A stretch of 62,531 bases of DNA from Bacteroides sp. GTDB lineage: Bacteria > Bacteroidota > Bacteroidia > Bacteroidales > SM23-62. Location: positions 1-62,531 of the forward strand of contig DRHS01000229.1 in assembly GCA_011053095.1 (NCBI GenBank), given 5' to 3'. The number at the start of each line of letters is the position of its first letter. The stretch's first letter is position 1. Under the pieces are notes generated by a model that saw nothing but the letters and a program-made list of their open reading frames with translations, was not told where the DNA came from and did not search any database. Below, piece by piece: positions 1 to 10,600 of the stretch. A program made the position numbers and the translations under genes.

Positions 1-609
1 GAAGAATAGCTTATCCGGATGATTTTTCTTATGCTCCTTTAAATGATCAATTGCCCTGTCTGCAATTTCAATGGTACCATAGTATCCGGAGCCCCTTTCA
101 ACTGCCGGCAGCTTTTTATCGTCTTTATAATGGGTTTTTGGACTGAAAAAACGGGCCTGATCTCCTAAATAATAAGAGCGGTCAAAACCACTCTCCACAG
201 GCATTCCGTCAATATGCCATTTCCCGGAATGGTATGAAATGTAACCGGCATCTTTTAAAGACCGGGGGATCAATCCTGCCCATTCGGGTCGTTCTCCTCC
301 GCCCCCTCCTTTAATTCCAGGTGCATTGTCCCGGCCAATCTGCTGGGGATAATATCCGGTTAAAAGTGAAGCCCTGGTAGGCCAGCAACGACCACAATTA
401 TAGAATTGTGTAAAACGCAATCCATCGGAGGCCAACTGGTCCAGATTGGGGGTTTTTATCTCACCCCCGAAGCATCCCAGATCCGAAAATCCCAGATCAT
501 CGGCGAGAATTACCATTACATTTGGGGGCTTTACTTCTTTCACAGTACAGCCGGCTAATAAAAATGACGCAAATACTAATGCTGATAAACTTTTCGATAA
601 GACCTTCAT
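1..609 (-). CDS. Sulfatase, N-terminal part (runs off left edge)
   Basis: Type I sulfatase of the alkaline phosphatase superfamily that would hydrolyse sulfate esters, probably on glycans, in the periplasm or at the cell surface. The first 203 residues are present. A lipoprotein signal ends in the lipobox LLAGC around residue 20. The metal-binding segment reads VILADDLGFSD, and the formylglycine signature is CWPTR inside RCWPTRASLLTGYYPQQIG, so the catalytic residue is a cysteine to be converted to formylglycine. I chose the ATG at 609 because it starts the signal peptide directly; an in-frame ATG at 633 would add eight residues. It lies 31 bases behind the uroporphyrinogen-decarboxylase-family gene on the same strand, so the two are probably co-transcribed. 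Substrate cannot be read from this part. Confidence 0.93.
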   Translation of the reverse strand, partial: MKVLSKSLSALVFASFLLAGCTVKEVKPPNVMVILADDLGFSDLGCFGGEIKTPNLDQLASDGLRFTQFYNCGRCWPTRASLLTGYYPQQIGRDNAPGIKGGGGGERPEWAGLIPRSLKDAGYISYHSGKWHIDGMPVESGFDRSYYLGDQARFFSPKTHYKDDKKLPAVERGSGYYGTIEIADRAIDHLKEHKKNHPDKLFF

Positions 610-640
610 AAAATTATCTGTAATAATTTCCATAATATGA

Positions 641-1741
641 TTAGATTTTTCCATGTTTAAGGCAAAGATCAATGAACTTCAGTACTCTTTCCGGACTGAC
701 ATCATTTTGAATAATATGTGCAGGTGATATCATGTAGCCTCCCCCTTCTCCGAGAACTGATATCTTTTCTATGATATCCTTCTCCAGGTCTTCATCGGAC
801 CCGTTTGGCAGGAGATCCTGCTGGTCAATGGCTCCCCAGAAAGAGAATAGGTGTCCGAACCCATCTTTCATGTCCCTCGGCAAATGTCCGGGTACATCCG
901 GTTGAACAGGGTTGAAAACTTCAAAACCCATCTCATGAATATCCTGAAGCAGCTCAGATACAGCCCCGTCACAATGCAGGATGGGTATGATATCAGGCTT
1001 TTTGGCCTTAAACCTTTCATTCATATCCTTATAGATCGGTTTCAACTGCGTCCGGAATGTTTCCGGGTCCATGATCAGGCTTTGCTGGGTACCAAAATCA
1101 TCCCCATACCAGATGGCATCCACACCCTTGTCAATTAGTCTCATTCCAATTTCAGTCTGGAATTCTGCACAGGCCTTAAACAAGGGAATGACATATTCTG
1201 CCTGCATCATCATATCGATAAGCAGCTTTTCCATTCCCACTAGTTGATGTCCCAGTGAAAATACGGTAACCTCAATGTCCCCGATTACCAGGTAATCATC
1301 ATGGTATTTATTGACCAGAGCTTCTGCATCCCGGTAACGGCCAGGTGCATCAGGGTCAGGAAAACTAAAATTATCAATATCCGCTTTGGTTTGGGCATGA
1401 GCCAGGGGGTAATCCACCACTTCCACATATATATCTCCCTGGCGCATTTTCATCTGATACTCATTCAGCCAGTGTGCATTCTCATCCGGGATGATTTCAA
1501 AATCATCTGCCACTGAGGCGCCTGTAACCACCACATCGCTGCCCATGGCTGTCCGCAATTCATTAGCACTGATCCGGTAGGTAACGTCCTCATAGAGGTT
1601 CTCTGTGTAGTCTGCCGGAATACCCAGATTCTTACTGAAGTGGTCCGTTAATTGCCGGCACATCTCAAATTGAATTGGAACCCGGTCGGCCTTACCAGAA
1701 ATTCTTCCGAATGTTTTCAGTACGCGTTCTCTCGGATTCAT
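641..1741 (-). CDS. Uroporphyrinogen decarboxylase (URO-D) family protein
   Basis: A 366-residue cytoplasmic protein with no signal peptide. It has the TIM-barrel look of the URO-D superfamily, which includes heme-pathway HemE and the MtaA/CmuA corrinoid-dependent methyltransferases. Recognisable stretches are the N-terminal NPRERVLKTF, DDFGTQQSLIMDPETFR near residue 220, HCDGAV near 260, and the C-terminal GGGYMISPAHIIQNDVSPER. The C-terminal pattern and the genomic setting (beside sulfatases, not heme genes) argue for a divergent methyltransferase-like or unknown member rather than true HemE; this is inference. In glycan loci such a protein could handle methyl groups of methylated sugars, but nothing here proves it. 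It lies between the regulator and a sulfatase on the minus strand. Confidence 0.85.
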   Translation of the reverse strand: MNPRERVLKTFGRISGKADRVPIQFEMCRQLTDHFSKNLGIPADYTENLYEDVTYRISANELRTAMGSDVVVTGASVADDFEIIPDENAHWLNEYQMKMRQGDIYVEVVDYPLAHAQTKADIDNFSFPDPDAPGRYRDAEALVNKYHDDYLVIGDIEVTVFSLGHQLVGMEKLLIDMMMQAEYVIPLFKACAEFQTEIGMRLIDKGVDAIWYGDDFGTQQSLIMDPETFRTQLKPIYKDMNERFKAKKPDIIPILHCDGAVSELLQDIHEMGFEVFNPVQPDVPGHLPRDMKDGFGHLFSFWGAIDQQDLLPNGSDEDLEKDIIEKISVLGEGGGYMISPAHIIQNDVSPERVLKFIDLCLKHGKI

Positions 1742-1862
1742 TTTTTAAGGTTTTGTAAGTACATCCTCCAATATAAGGAGCTTAGTGCCATCAATCAATG
1801 TACAATACGGGGAAAGATTTGCACAATTTGATTGTAGCAGAAAGGCAGTCCCCAAGTGAAAA

Positions 1863-4800
1863 TTATGATGATTTATATTCTTTTGGCGAGATCCCATAAA
1901 ACGATTTGAAAGAGGCGGTAAAATTTGAGGGTGTATTGAAACCTACCTGATAGGCCACTTCTGAAATCGTAAGCCGATTCTCTTCAAGCAATACGGCGGC
2001 TGCTTTCAAGCGCACCTCTTTCATATAATCCTTGGGTGTATTACCAGTCAGATCTTTAAACCGCCTGTACAAATGAACCCTGCTCATACCCAACTCTGCA
2101 CTGAGCTCAGTCACATTGTACTCACTGTTGCCAGTATTCATCTCTGTTTTGTAATAAACCCTTTCAAGAAATTCTCTGTCAAAGGGTTTGATTCCTGCAA
2201 TCCTGGGTTTTTGGGGAATCCCGTCTCCAAAATGTGCTCTTAGCTTTTCTCTTGATTCGATCAGGTTTCGTATGCGTGCCAAAAGATTCTGGGGGTGAAA
2301 CGGCTTTTCAAGATACTCATCCGCGCCCTTCTCATATCCATCCAATTTACTTTCAAGGTCACTCTTTGCTGAAAGGAGGATAACCGGAATATGCTCCGTC
2401 TTGGGGTCCTTTTTAATTTGAAGGCACATTTCCACCCCATCCATTTCTGGCATTATAATGTCCGAAAGGACCAGGTCCGGCACTTCTGATTTTGCCTTTT
2501 TCAGTCCAGCAAGACCATTTTCTGCCTCTTCAACTCTGTAGAAGTTCCACAGTAATTTTTTGATGTGAGTTCTGAGTTCATGGTGATCCTCCACAATGAG
2601 AACAAGCGGCGCATCCTCAGGAAGATCCGGAGCAGCCGTATCTTCAAGAACATCAAGCATTTCCTGCCCCAAAGCAATCTTCATATCATCGATCATGTCT
2701 ACCTGCCCTTCAATGCCTTGCATGTCAGCTGCCGGCAGCAATATGGTAAACACAGAGCCTTTACCGGGCGAACTGTCAACAGAAATACTTCCATGGTGCA
2801 ACTCCACAATTTTCCTGCAAATGTATAGACCGATACCCGAGCCTGTACTTGAAACAGACATCTGAGAAGACTGTTCAACTTGATGAAATTTCTCGAAAAT
2901 ACGTTCTAAGTCCTTCTCTTCGATCCCCACTCCTGTATCAGCCACTTCAATGGAGACAGTCCCTTCATCAGGCCCTTTTGAAATGCGTAATGTAATTTCC
3001 GAAAGCTCTTCTGTGAAGTTTACTGCGTTGTCAACCAGGTTATATAAAACCCGTTCAATCTTATCCCTGTCGAACTCAAATACACAAGCGGAAAGGCTGG
3101 TTTTCAATTCAATGTGCTTGTTCTCCCTGATCACATGCGATTGAAATGATAAAACCGTATCCCTGGCCAGCTCGATAATATCAAACCTGCCTGTCTTAAG
3201 GTCCAGAACATCCTGTTCAGCCTTACGAAAATCAATCAAAATTTTGATCATCTGGAGCAACCTGTTCGAATTTTGCTGTATTATCCGAAGCTTCTGCCGG
3301 GTTTCATTGCTTCCTTTAAAATTTTGGATAATCTCTTCAAGGGGGGAAATGATTAGGCTAAGGGGAATCTTGAATTCATGGGAGATATTGGTGAATAACT
3401 GGAGCTTCATATTGGAAAGCTTCATCTGCTGGGCTTTCTCAAATTGCTGCATGCTGAGTTGCTGCTTCATTTTGATTCGTTGCCTGAAAAGGTTATATAC
3501 CAGGTATACAACCACAATCAACGCAATGCCATAAATAACAAAAGCCCACCAGCTCAAATAGGAAGGCGGGAGGATTCTGATATCAAGACTGTCACCTTCC
3601 TCGTTCCATATGCCATCATTGTTTGAACCTTTTACCCGCAAGGTATAGTTTCCATAATCCAGGTTGGTAAATGAAATTCTTCTCCTGGACCCCAATTCAT
3701 TCCACCCCGAATTGTCAATTCCTTCGAGCATGTATTTGTACTGGTTTTTTCCGCTGGAGATATAATTCAGCGAGACAAATTCAAACCCGATTTCGTTCTG
3801 GGAATACTTCAAAGTAATCTTATCAGTCAGATTGATTGGCCTGCTCAGGGGAGATTGGGGATCCCTGACACTGACCTTTTTGTTTCCAATGAAAAGTGAC
3901 TCAATATATACAGGCGGGACTACGGAGTTGTCCCGGAATTGGCCGGGATTAAAGTAGGTCAATCCATTTGTTCCTCCAAGGTAGATGATATTGTCATCAC
4001 CCTGAAAAGAGGAGTTGTAGTTAAACTCGTCAGCCACCAGTCCATCTCTCCAGAAATAGTGCCTGTAATTACCGGTAGACTCCTCAAAGCGAAGAAGGCC
4101 CTGCGTTGTAGCCAGCCAGAGTTTGCCGACATGGTCTTCCTCGATAGACGTTATCTCATGGTTTTTCAGATCCTCGGATATGGTATATATGGTAGTCAGG
4201 TCATCGGGAGTCAATTTTATCAATCCGTGAAATTCTGTACCAAACCAAAGGTTCTCCCGGGAATCCTTAAAGATGGTGATGAAATTTGCACCTCTGACTC
4301 TTTGATCAGCAATCTCTTCAAAATTATAAGGGCGAATGTTACCATTAATATCCATCCGCCACAAACCATCCAGGTGGGTGGCAATCCACATATTTCCCTT
4401 TCCATCCCTCTCAAGGTCCAGAATATTAAATCCGCTCAGCTGATTCTGCTCTGGAAATGGCAGGAAACTTTTTGTACGAAGATCAAACAGATTGAGGCCC
4501 CTTAAGTTGGTGCCGATCCAAAGGAGTGAATCTGATTGAAATAACAAACTTGTTATGGTTAAGGATTCTCTAACCTCGCCATCAGGAATAGTAAGTGTAT
4601 ACACATGATTTTGCTTCCCCTTCAGGTCAACATAGGTTAATAGTCCGGACGTACTCCCGATCCAGATGCTCTCATCAGGTCCGCTAGTCACGACCCTTAT
4701 ACGCTCTTTTGTAAGGGATTTCAGCAATGGGAAAGTATCGTCCATGTCCTTCTGCAGTTCCTGGTTCTCATCAAATACAAGCACACCCTTATCCCATGTT

Positions 4801-5921
4801 CCCAGCCACAAGTTTTTATTTTTGTCCCGGGTAATGGTAGTGATATTCCGGCTTAATAAATCTAGCTGCTGATTAATGCGTGAGTTTTTATGGAAGTCGT
4901 TTGATGTGTTCATAAGAACATTCATCCCGGAGGCATAGGTGCCAAACCACAGATTCCCCTGTGAATCTTCTAGTCCACAGGTAACAAAATTGTTGGAAAG
5001 GCTGTATCCCGCATTGGGATCGTGCATATGATGGGTTAAGGAATTCTCAATGATGTCATACTGGTACAGGCCATCGGCACCTATCCATATGTTGTTATAG
5101 GATTCATTGATAATGAAACTGATATTTTGAGAGATCCCTGTTTGATCCTTATCCAGTAATCTTTCAAGCCTAACATTTTGATCAGGGGAAAATCTGAACA
5201 ATCCCTGATCTGTTCCAAGCCAGAATGTTTGATTATTGTATACAAACATTTCATTCACTATGTTGATACCATGCCTCCTGCACTCTTCAAGCAGCAGAAC
5301 CGGGCTGAAATCGCCCTTTTGGGTATTGTACCTGTACAAACCCAATCCTTCCATATTTACAAAGGTCTCTTCACCCCTCTGAACAATACCAAGTGTAATT
5401 CTCTCTACCGATTCGTCGGCGGACGAAAAAAATTCGGTGGCCTTGTCTTCCAGCTTATCGTACTTAAACAAACCGGCACTGGTTCCTACCCAAATATACC
5501 CCTGAGAATCCTGGGATATGTCGGTGATGTTGTCCTGCGCAAATGAAATCCTTTGCATGTTATCATGCTCCCTGTTGTATAAATGAAGACCACCAACCCT
5601 TCCCCCTATCCATAAGTCATGCTCGCGGTCCTCAAATAAACTGGTGATCTGATGGTAACGGAGTGAAGTACTGTCATAGGCAATACTGCTATATACTTCA
5701 AAGTCGTATCCATTGTATCTGCACAGTCCCCGTTTGGTACCTACCCATATATATCCCATGAAGTCTTGTTCAATGGCTTCGATACGCAGATTGGAAAGTC
5801 CATCTTCCAAGGTAATATGCTCAAATTCGATGACCTTCGACTGAGAAAAGGACTTCTCAAATGAGCAGGAGACGGTCAGAATAAGCAGGAGGACAGCTCT
5901 GATTACATAATCACTCTTCAT
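1863..5921 (-). CDS. Hybrid two-component system sensor/regulator (HTCS)
   Basis: A one-protein two-component system typical of Bacteroidota glycan loci: it senses an oligosaccharide in the periplasm and drives transcription of its locus. Order: signal peptide (about 1-27); many beta-propeller Reg_prop repeats with IWVGT/LWFGT cores (about 40-690); Y_Y_Y domain (about 715-780); one transmembrane helix (YLSWWAFVIYGIALIVVVYL); HisKA with the H-box ISHEFKIPLS; ATPase with N-box NLVDNAVNF and DTGVGI plus GSGIGLYI; receiver domain with VEDHHELR, the acceptor Asp in LSDIIMPEMDG and the Lys in EKPF; and an AraC-type DNA-binding domain at the end (ELGMSRVHLYRRFK, then FNTPSNFTASFKSFYGISPKEYK). All phosphorelay residues are present. 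It is divergent from the GH99-like gene and is the likely regulator of the downstream locus. Confidence 0.97.
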   Translation of the reverse strand: MKSDYVIRAVLLLILTVSCSFEKSFSQSKVIEFEHITLEDGLSNLRIEAIEQDFMGYIWVGTKRGLCRYNGYDFEVYSSIAYDSTSLRYHQITSLFEDREHDLWIGGRVGGLHLYNREHDNMQRISFAQDNITDISQDSQGYIWVGTSAGLFKYDKLEDKATEFFSSADESVERITLGIVQRGEETFVNMEGLGLYRYNTQKGDFSPVLLLEECRRHGINIVNEMFVYNNQTFWLGTDQGLFRFSPDQNVRLERLLDKDQTGISQNISFIINESYNNIWIGADGLYQYDIIENSLTHHMHDPNAGYSLSNNFVTCGLEDSQGNLWFGTYASGMNVLMNTSNDFHKNSRINQQLDLLSRNITTITRDKNKNLWLGTWDKGVLVFDENQELQKDMDDTFPLLKSLTKERIRVVTSGPDESIWIGSTSGLLTYVDLKGKQNHVYTLTIPDGEVRESLTITSLLFQSDSLLWIGTNLRGLNLFDLRTKSFLPFPEQNQLSGFNILDLERDGKGNMWIATHLDGLWRMDINGNIRPYNFEEIADQRVRGANFITIFKDSRENLWFGTEFHGLIKLTPDDLTTIYTISEDLKNHEITSIEEDHVGKLWLATTQGLLRFEESTGNYRHYFWRDGLVADEFNYNSSFQGDDNIIYLGGTNGLTYFNPGQFRDNSVVPPVYIESLFIGNKKVSVRDPQSPLSRPINLTDKITLKYSQNEIGFEFVSLNYISSGKNQYKYMLEGIDNSGWNELGSRRRISFTNLDYGNYTLRVKGSNNDGIWNEEGDSLDIRILPPSYLSWWAFVIYGIALIVVVYLVYNLFRQRIKMKQQLSMQQFEKAQQMKLSNMKLQLFTNISHEFKIPLSLIISPLEEIIQNFKGSNETRQKLRIIQQNSNRLLQMIKILIDFRKAEQDVLDLKTGRFDIIELARDTVLSFQSHVIRENKHIELKTSLSACVFEFDRDKIERVLYNLVDNAVNFTEELSEITLRISKGPDEGTVSIEVADTGVGIEEKDLERIFEKFHQVEQSSQMSVSSTGSGIGLYICRKIVELHHGSISVDSSPGKGSVFTILLPAADMQGIEGQVDMIDDMKIALGQEMLDVLEDTAAPDLPEDAPLVLIVEDHHELRTHIKKLLWNFYRVEEAENGLAGLKKAKSEVPDLVLSDIIMPEMDGVEMCLQIKKDPKTEHIPVILLSAKSDLESKLDGYEKGADEYLEKPFHPQNLLARIRNLIESREKLRAHFGDGIPQKPRIAGIKPFDREFLERVYYKTEMNTGNSEYNVTELSAELGMSRVHLYRRFKDLTGNTPKDYMKEVRLKAAAVLLEENRLTISEVAYQVGFNTPSNFTASFKSFYGISPKEYKSS

Positions 5922-6121
5922 ATTACCAAAAGTAACATTTTACGGTCTTGAAACTGATGCGGTATGCTCTTGCAGCATCAAATTGTAACATTTTTACCTG
6001 CAATGGTAACAAATTAATAAATACGGATCAATTCGTCCAACATGAAACAATCATTCCATACAATGAGGTATTCCACTATGTCATAATTTTATCTCATGAA
6101 TTTTCACATATATTTAACACA

Positions 6122-7447
6122 TTGAAAAAAACCGCAGCCACATTTAATATAGCAACTCTCGTAAGTATCACAACACTCTTCAGTATCGCAACACTTTTCA
6201 TGGTATCTGCATCGTGTTCATTTAAAAGAGCTGAGGATTCTCAAAACTCCTCCGTAAGCGACACGGAAGATGACTATACTGTGGCAGCCTACTATTTTCC
6301 AAATTATCATCCCGATGCACGTAACATCAGGCGCTATGGCCCTGGCTGGACGGAATGGGACCTTGTTAAGGAGGCCAGGCCCAGGTTCGATGGTCACCAG
6401 CAACCCAAGGTACCGGAATGGGGATATACAGACGAATCGGATCCATATCAAATGGAGCAAAAAATCAGCGCAGCTGCTGAACACGGTCTGGATGCTTTTG
6501 TTTTTGACTGGTACTATTATGACGACGGCCCATTCCTGGAAGATGCCATTGAAGAGGGGTTTTTCAATGCCGACAACAACGATGAGATTGACTTTAGTTT
6601 AATGTGGGCCAATCACGACTGGGTGGAAATTTTTCCGGCTGATTCAGCAAACCTCATGGATGCAGACGGTCCTGACATTCTCTATCCGGGTAAAATCTCC
6701 CTGAACACCTGGGATAAAATGTGCGATTATCTGATCAAGACCTATTTCACACATCCCTGTTATTGGGAGATTGACGGAGCTCCCTATTTTTCTATATATG
6801 ATATATCGAAATTCATGGAAATTTTCGGGAGTCTGGAAGCAACTGAAAAGGGAGTAGATCAGTTTCGCCAGAAGGTAATAGCGGCCGGTTTTAAAGATTT
6901 ACACCTGAATGCGGTGGTCTGGGGACAAACCATCCTGCCATCGGAAAAGATTATTCCTGAAGAAGAAATTGAGAAATTATTAACTGGTATTGGATTTACA
7001 TCAACCACATCCTACGTCTGGATTCATCATGTAACCCCTGAGTTCCCAACACATTCATACAACGATGTGAAGACGAAATACTTTGCCTACGCAGACAAAT
7101 TTTCCAAAGAGATGAGCCTTCCCTATTTTCCCAATATCACCATGGGATGGGACAGCAGTCCACGAACAAACCAGGAAGAATCTTTCAGGAAACTGGAATA
7201 TCCATACATGGGGATAATTACAGACAATACCCCGGCAAATTTCGAACAGGCACTTGTGGATATGAAGAACTATCTGGACGTACATCCAAAATCACAGAAT
7301 ATTTTCATTATTAATTGTTGGAATGAATGGACAGAAGGAAGCTATCTGGAGCCAGACACAATAAATCATATGGCATACCTGGAGGCGATCGACAAAATTT
7401 TCAATCAGAAACAGATTATAGGACAAATGCAAAAGAAAATTAATTGA
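6122..7447 (+). CDS. GH99-like (WbsX-type) hydrolase, lipoprotein
   Basis: Belongs to the GH99-like/WbsX family of TIM-barrel proteins. Characteristic segments are AYYFPNYHPD, GPGWTEWDLV, FVFDWYYYDDGPFLEDA, MWANHDW and the C-terminal INCWNEWTEGSYLEPD. GH99 members are endo-acting alpha-mannosidases, but the WbsX-like branch is largely uncharacterised and is often found in sulfated-polysaccharide loci, so the substrate is open. The start is uncertain. The TTG at 6122 begins a lysine-led hydrophobic segment that ends in a lipobox-like MVSASC, whereas the 58 codons upstream (from an ATG at 5948) do not look like protein. The intergenic space towards the divergent regulator must hold both promoters. 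A second family member is encoded at 28.6 kb and a related protein at 57.1 kb. Confidence 0.85.
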   Translation: MKKTAATFNIATLVSITTLFSIATLFMVSASCSFKRAEDSQNSSVSDTEDDYTVAAYYFPNYHPDARNIRRYGPGWTEWDLVKEARPRFDGHQQPKVPEWGYTDESDPYQMEQKISAAAEHGLDAFVFDWYYYDDGPFLEDAIEEGFFNADNNDEIDFSLMWANHDWVEIFPADSANLMDADGPDILYPGKISLNTWDKMCDYLIKTYFTHPCYWEIDGAPYFSIYDISKFMEIFGSLEATEKGVDQFRQKVIAAGFKDLHLNAVVWGQTILPSEKIIPEEEIEKLLTGIGFTSTTSYVWIHHVTPEFPTHSYNDVKTKYFAYADKFSKEMSLPYFPNITMGWDSSPRTNQEESFRKLEYPYMGIITDNTPANFEQALVDMKNYLDVHPKSQNIFIINCWNEWTEGSYLEPDTINHMAYLEAIDKIFNQKQIIGQMQKKIN

Positions 7448-7664
7448 AAATGTTGCGTATGGTTGACAGAGATATGGGTGAGGGACAAGGTTGGTAATCA
7501 GACAGGATGATACAGAGTTCCGACGGAATGATACTTAATTTGGGATTTAAATTTGGATTCATACTAATTTTACTGCAAATTGAAAGCATTATAATCACAA
7601 CAAACATTATGTTACATAGTTCACTTAAATATTAATTATTATTTTTTCACTAAAAAACGCAGCT

Positions 7665-10600
7665 ATGAAAAAAAGAAAGCTACTATTTCTATTAACCGTG
7701 TTTCTGGGGCTATGCCTTACGGTAAATTCCCAGGCACCCAGACTCATCTTCTCTGAGTGGGCAGCCCCCGGGGGATGGGGTCACAATTATTTTGAGCTGA
7801 CCAACAGGGGAGACTCTACCCTCGACCTGAGGGATTTTTCATCCGGGCACTATGGTTGGTGGCAGGATATTCGTCTCGCTTCTAACGCCAATTATACTCT
7901 TCGCTTTTCAGAACTGCTGGATTCATCCGATGCCCAGATTGAGGCGGGTGAATCCTTTGTGATTTCCCTGACCTACGAGGGAGTGAACGATATCGGCGAA
8001 CAGCTTGGAACACCTGAACTGAATGTTGTATCGGATCTGCTGATCTATATTACGGAAGCCGGCAACGAGGATCTTGAACCAGGAGAAGACAGCGTCAGTG
8101 CCTCCTATAACTGGTTTAGGCCTGCTATGGCAGGTGGCGAATGTAAAGTACTATGGTACCAGGACTCCGTTATATGCGATGCCATCAATAACTGGATAGA
8201 TGCTGCAACCGGGAAGGTATTCCGAGTGGGCGGGGCGCAATCCTTTGATGTCGCCGGTGTGCCGGATGCCGTACTAACTCAGGCTTTTATCCGGAAATCC
8301 AACATTACCCAGGGGGACACAACCTTGTACGACTGGGAAATCTCGGCTGGATATGACCGGGACGAATCTGAGTGGATACCGGTACCCTATGATCTTACCA
8401 ACAGCTGGAACCCGGTGGTCTTCAGCTCGGTCGGAAACCATCCCGAAATCAACGGTTCATTTGATATCCAGATGACCTCGGAAACGGTCACCATTGATAT
8501 GGAGGCCGGAACCATCACGGTTCCCTGGGGGACCAGAAAAGGGACCTGGGGTGTGATAAGAAGCCGTTCCCAGGGCATATTTGATGAAATTACCTGGGGT
8601 GAGGGCATGGCCTGGAACTATAAGGAACAGGGAGATACCTCCACCACTACCTGCCAGACCGGTGACACCCTGAATGTGTATGCTTTTGGTACCGGTCTTG
8701 TTCATAAAGCGTTCAGAATCATTTCCGGGGAGGCCGTAGCAAGCAATGCACTGGCACTTCCAAAAAGGGCCTTTGACTCTGAATTCTCTAACACCTGGCT
8801 TTGGTATCCTGGGGAAGAAATCTGGCCCCCCCAAAATGATGGACAGCTATACCAGCCCTACGAGATCACGGAAAATGTACCGGGAATGGATACCATCAGG
8901 TACCTGCCCTTTGCAGCCAGGACCGATTCACTTTTTGCGTATATTGAGATGGCACCCAATGCAACTTACGAGTTTGACTGGGTCGACGAGGTGGAAAGAG
9001 TTGATCTTATGGACGGTGATATTCTACGGATTACTGCAGGAGATGGAACAACCGTTAAGGACTACTATCTTTCTGTCGAAGATGTGGCAGAGAGTACCAA
9101 TGCCAGCCTGTCTGCCATAACCTGGCCGGATATCCCTGAGGATCTTGGATGGATGGGATGGATGGGAGACACCATCCCGGGATTCAATAGCGCGTTGCTC
9201 AGCTACACTGTTACTCTCCCATTTGGCATAAGCAACATACCGGCACTTTCCTACATCAAGGAAAACCTGAATTCATCGGTAAAGGTTGACAGGGCCACGT
9301 CACTTACGGGATCAATAGAGGGCAGGACCACCACCATTACGGTGACTTCACAGGATACCACCCAGGAAGACGGTACCGTAAATATGTACAAAATCACCTT
9401 TGAGGCGGAGTTACTTGAAGAGAACATCCAGCCCTACCACGCCACTCCAATCATCAGTGAGGTTTTGTATCGACAAAATGGTCGGTCATCCTTTATTGAG
9501 ATTGCCAATGTAGGCAACCAGCCCATTAACATGGAGAATTATATGATTATGGTTCCTTTAGCAGACGGAACTCCGGATGCAACTATTCAATTGGGTACGG
9601 ATGCTGATTCCGCGACCTGGACAAACCGGTACTCTAAATACATTCCGGGCTACAAATTCGGAACAATGGAAGAGTGGATAGCCGGAAAGAACGCGAAATT
9701 AATTCCGGACCTCGATATTGAAACTAACCTGGACCCGGGAAAAACCTTCATTATGGGCATGTTGCACCCGAGCATGCTCACTGATCCCACGAATAACGTC
9801 CAGGAAAGCCAGGTGAATGTCCACTGGAGCACGACATTTGAGAATCATATGGGAGAATTGAGCCAACCCTTTCCCGCAGGCTTCCGTTCAACCGTTGCAT
9901 TTACGCAAAGTAACAACGCCATTATGCTTTTTAAGGTCGTAGGTGACTCCATTTATGAAGGAGATAAAGCTATCCATGACATTGAAGATTTTGACCTGGT
10001 CGATCTCTTCGGCTCCTATACAGCTGCTCAGTGGGATGTTGGGAGTGGTGATGTTGGAAGTAATAATGTTAACTACCGGAAGAGATCTTATGCCTGGAGT
10101 CCCAACCTGGATGAGTGGATTGACGGAGTTGAAGGAAAAGGGCATTGGGAAAACTACTGGCGCGGCCGGCCCGGTGAGGGTGCGCGTACCGCGGTTCAAA
10201 TGAAAGAAGATATCGGCAACTACACCCATGATCCGATTAGCGTCTACATGTCCACCGTAAGTTCTACAGCATATATTGTGGATCCCGGTTTTGAGGGAGA
10301 TCTCGGTATTGTTGGCGTGGTGACCGGATCGACGGTTGAACAAGTCTTCAACAATATTGGCAAGGCCGATACCGGGCAGGTCCTGTCCGTGATCAGCACA
10401 GGCACGGGGCTTGAACTGGACTCCGCAGATATTGTTGCGAACGGGGATACCCTGATGGTAGTTTCGGCAGACCAGGTGAATACCACCAAATATGTTCTTG
10501 AGGTTGCAGCAGGCGGACTGGATAACAACGCTGTTCTGACTGCAAAGGACGGTTCGGGTCTGACTATAGCCCATGTTGGTGAAACGGGTACCATCGAAGG

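Noticed and set aside
5927..5934. TACTTTTG on the minus strand as promoter of the HTCS gene
   Set aside because: It matches TAnnTTTG but lies only six bases from the start codon and has no box at the right upstream distance.
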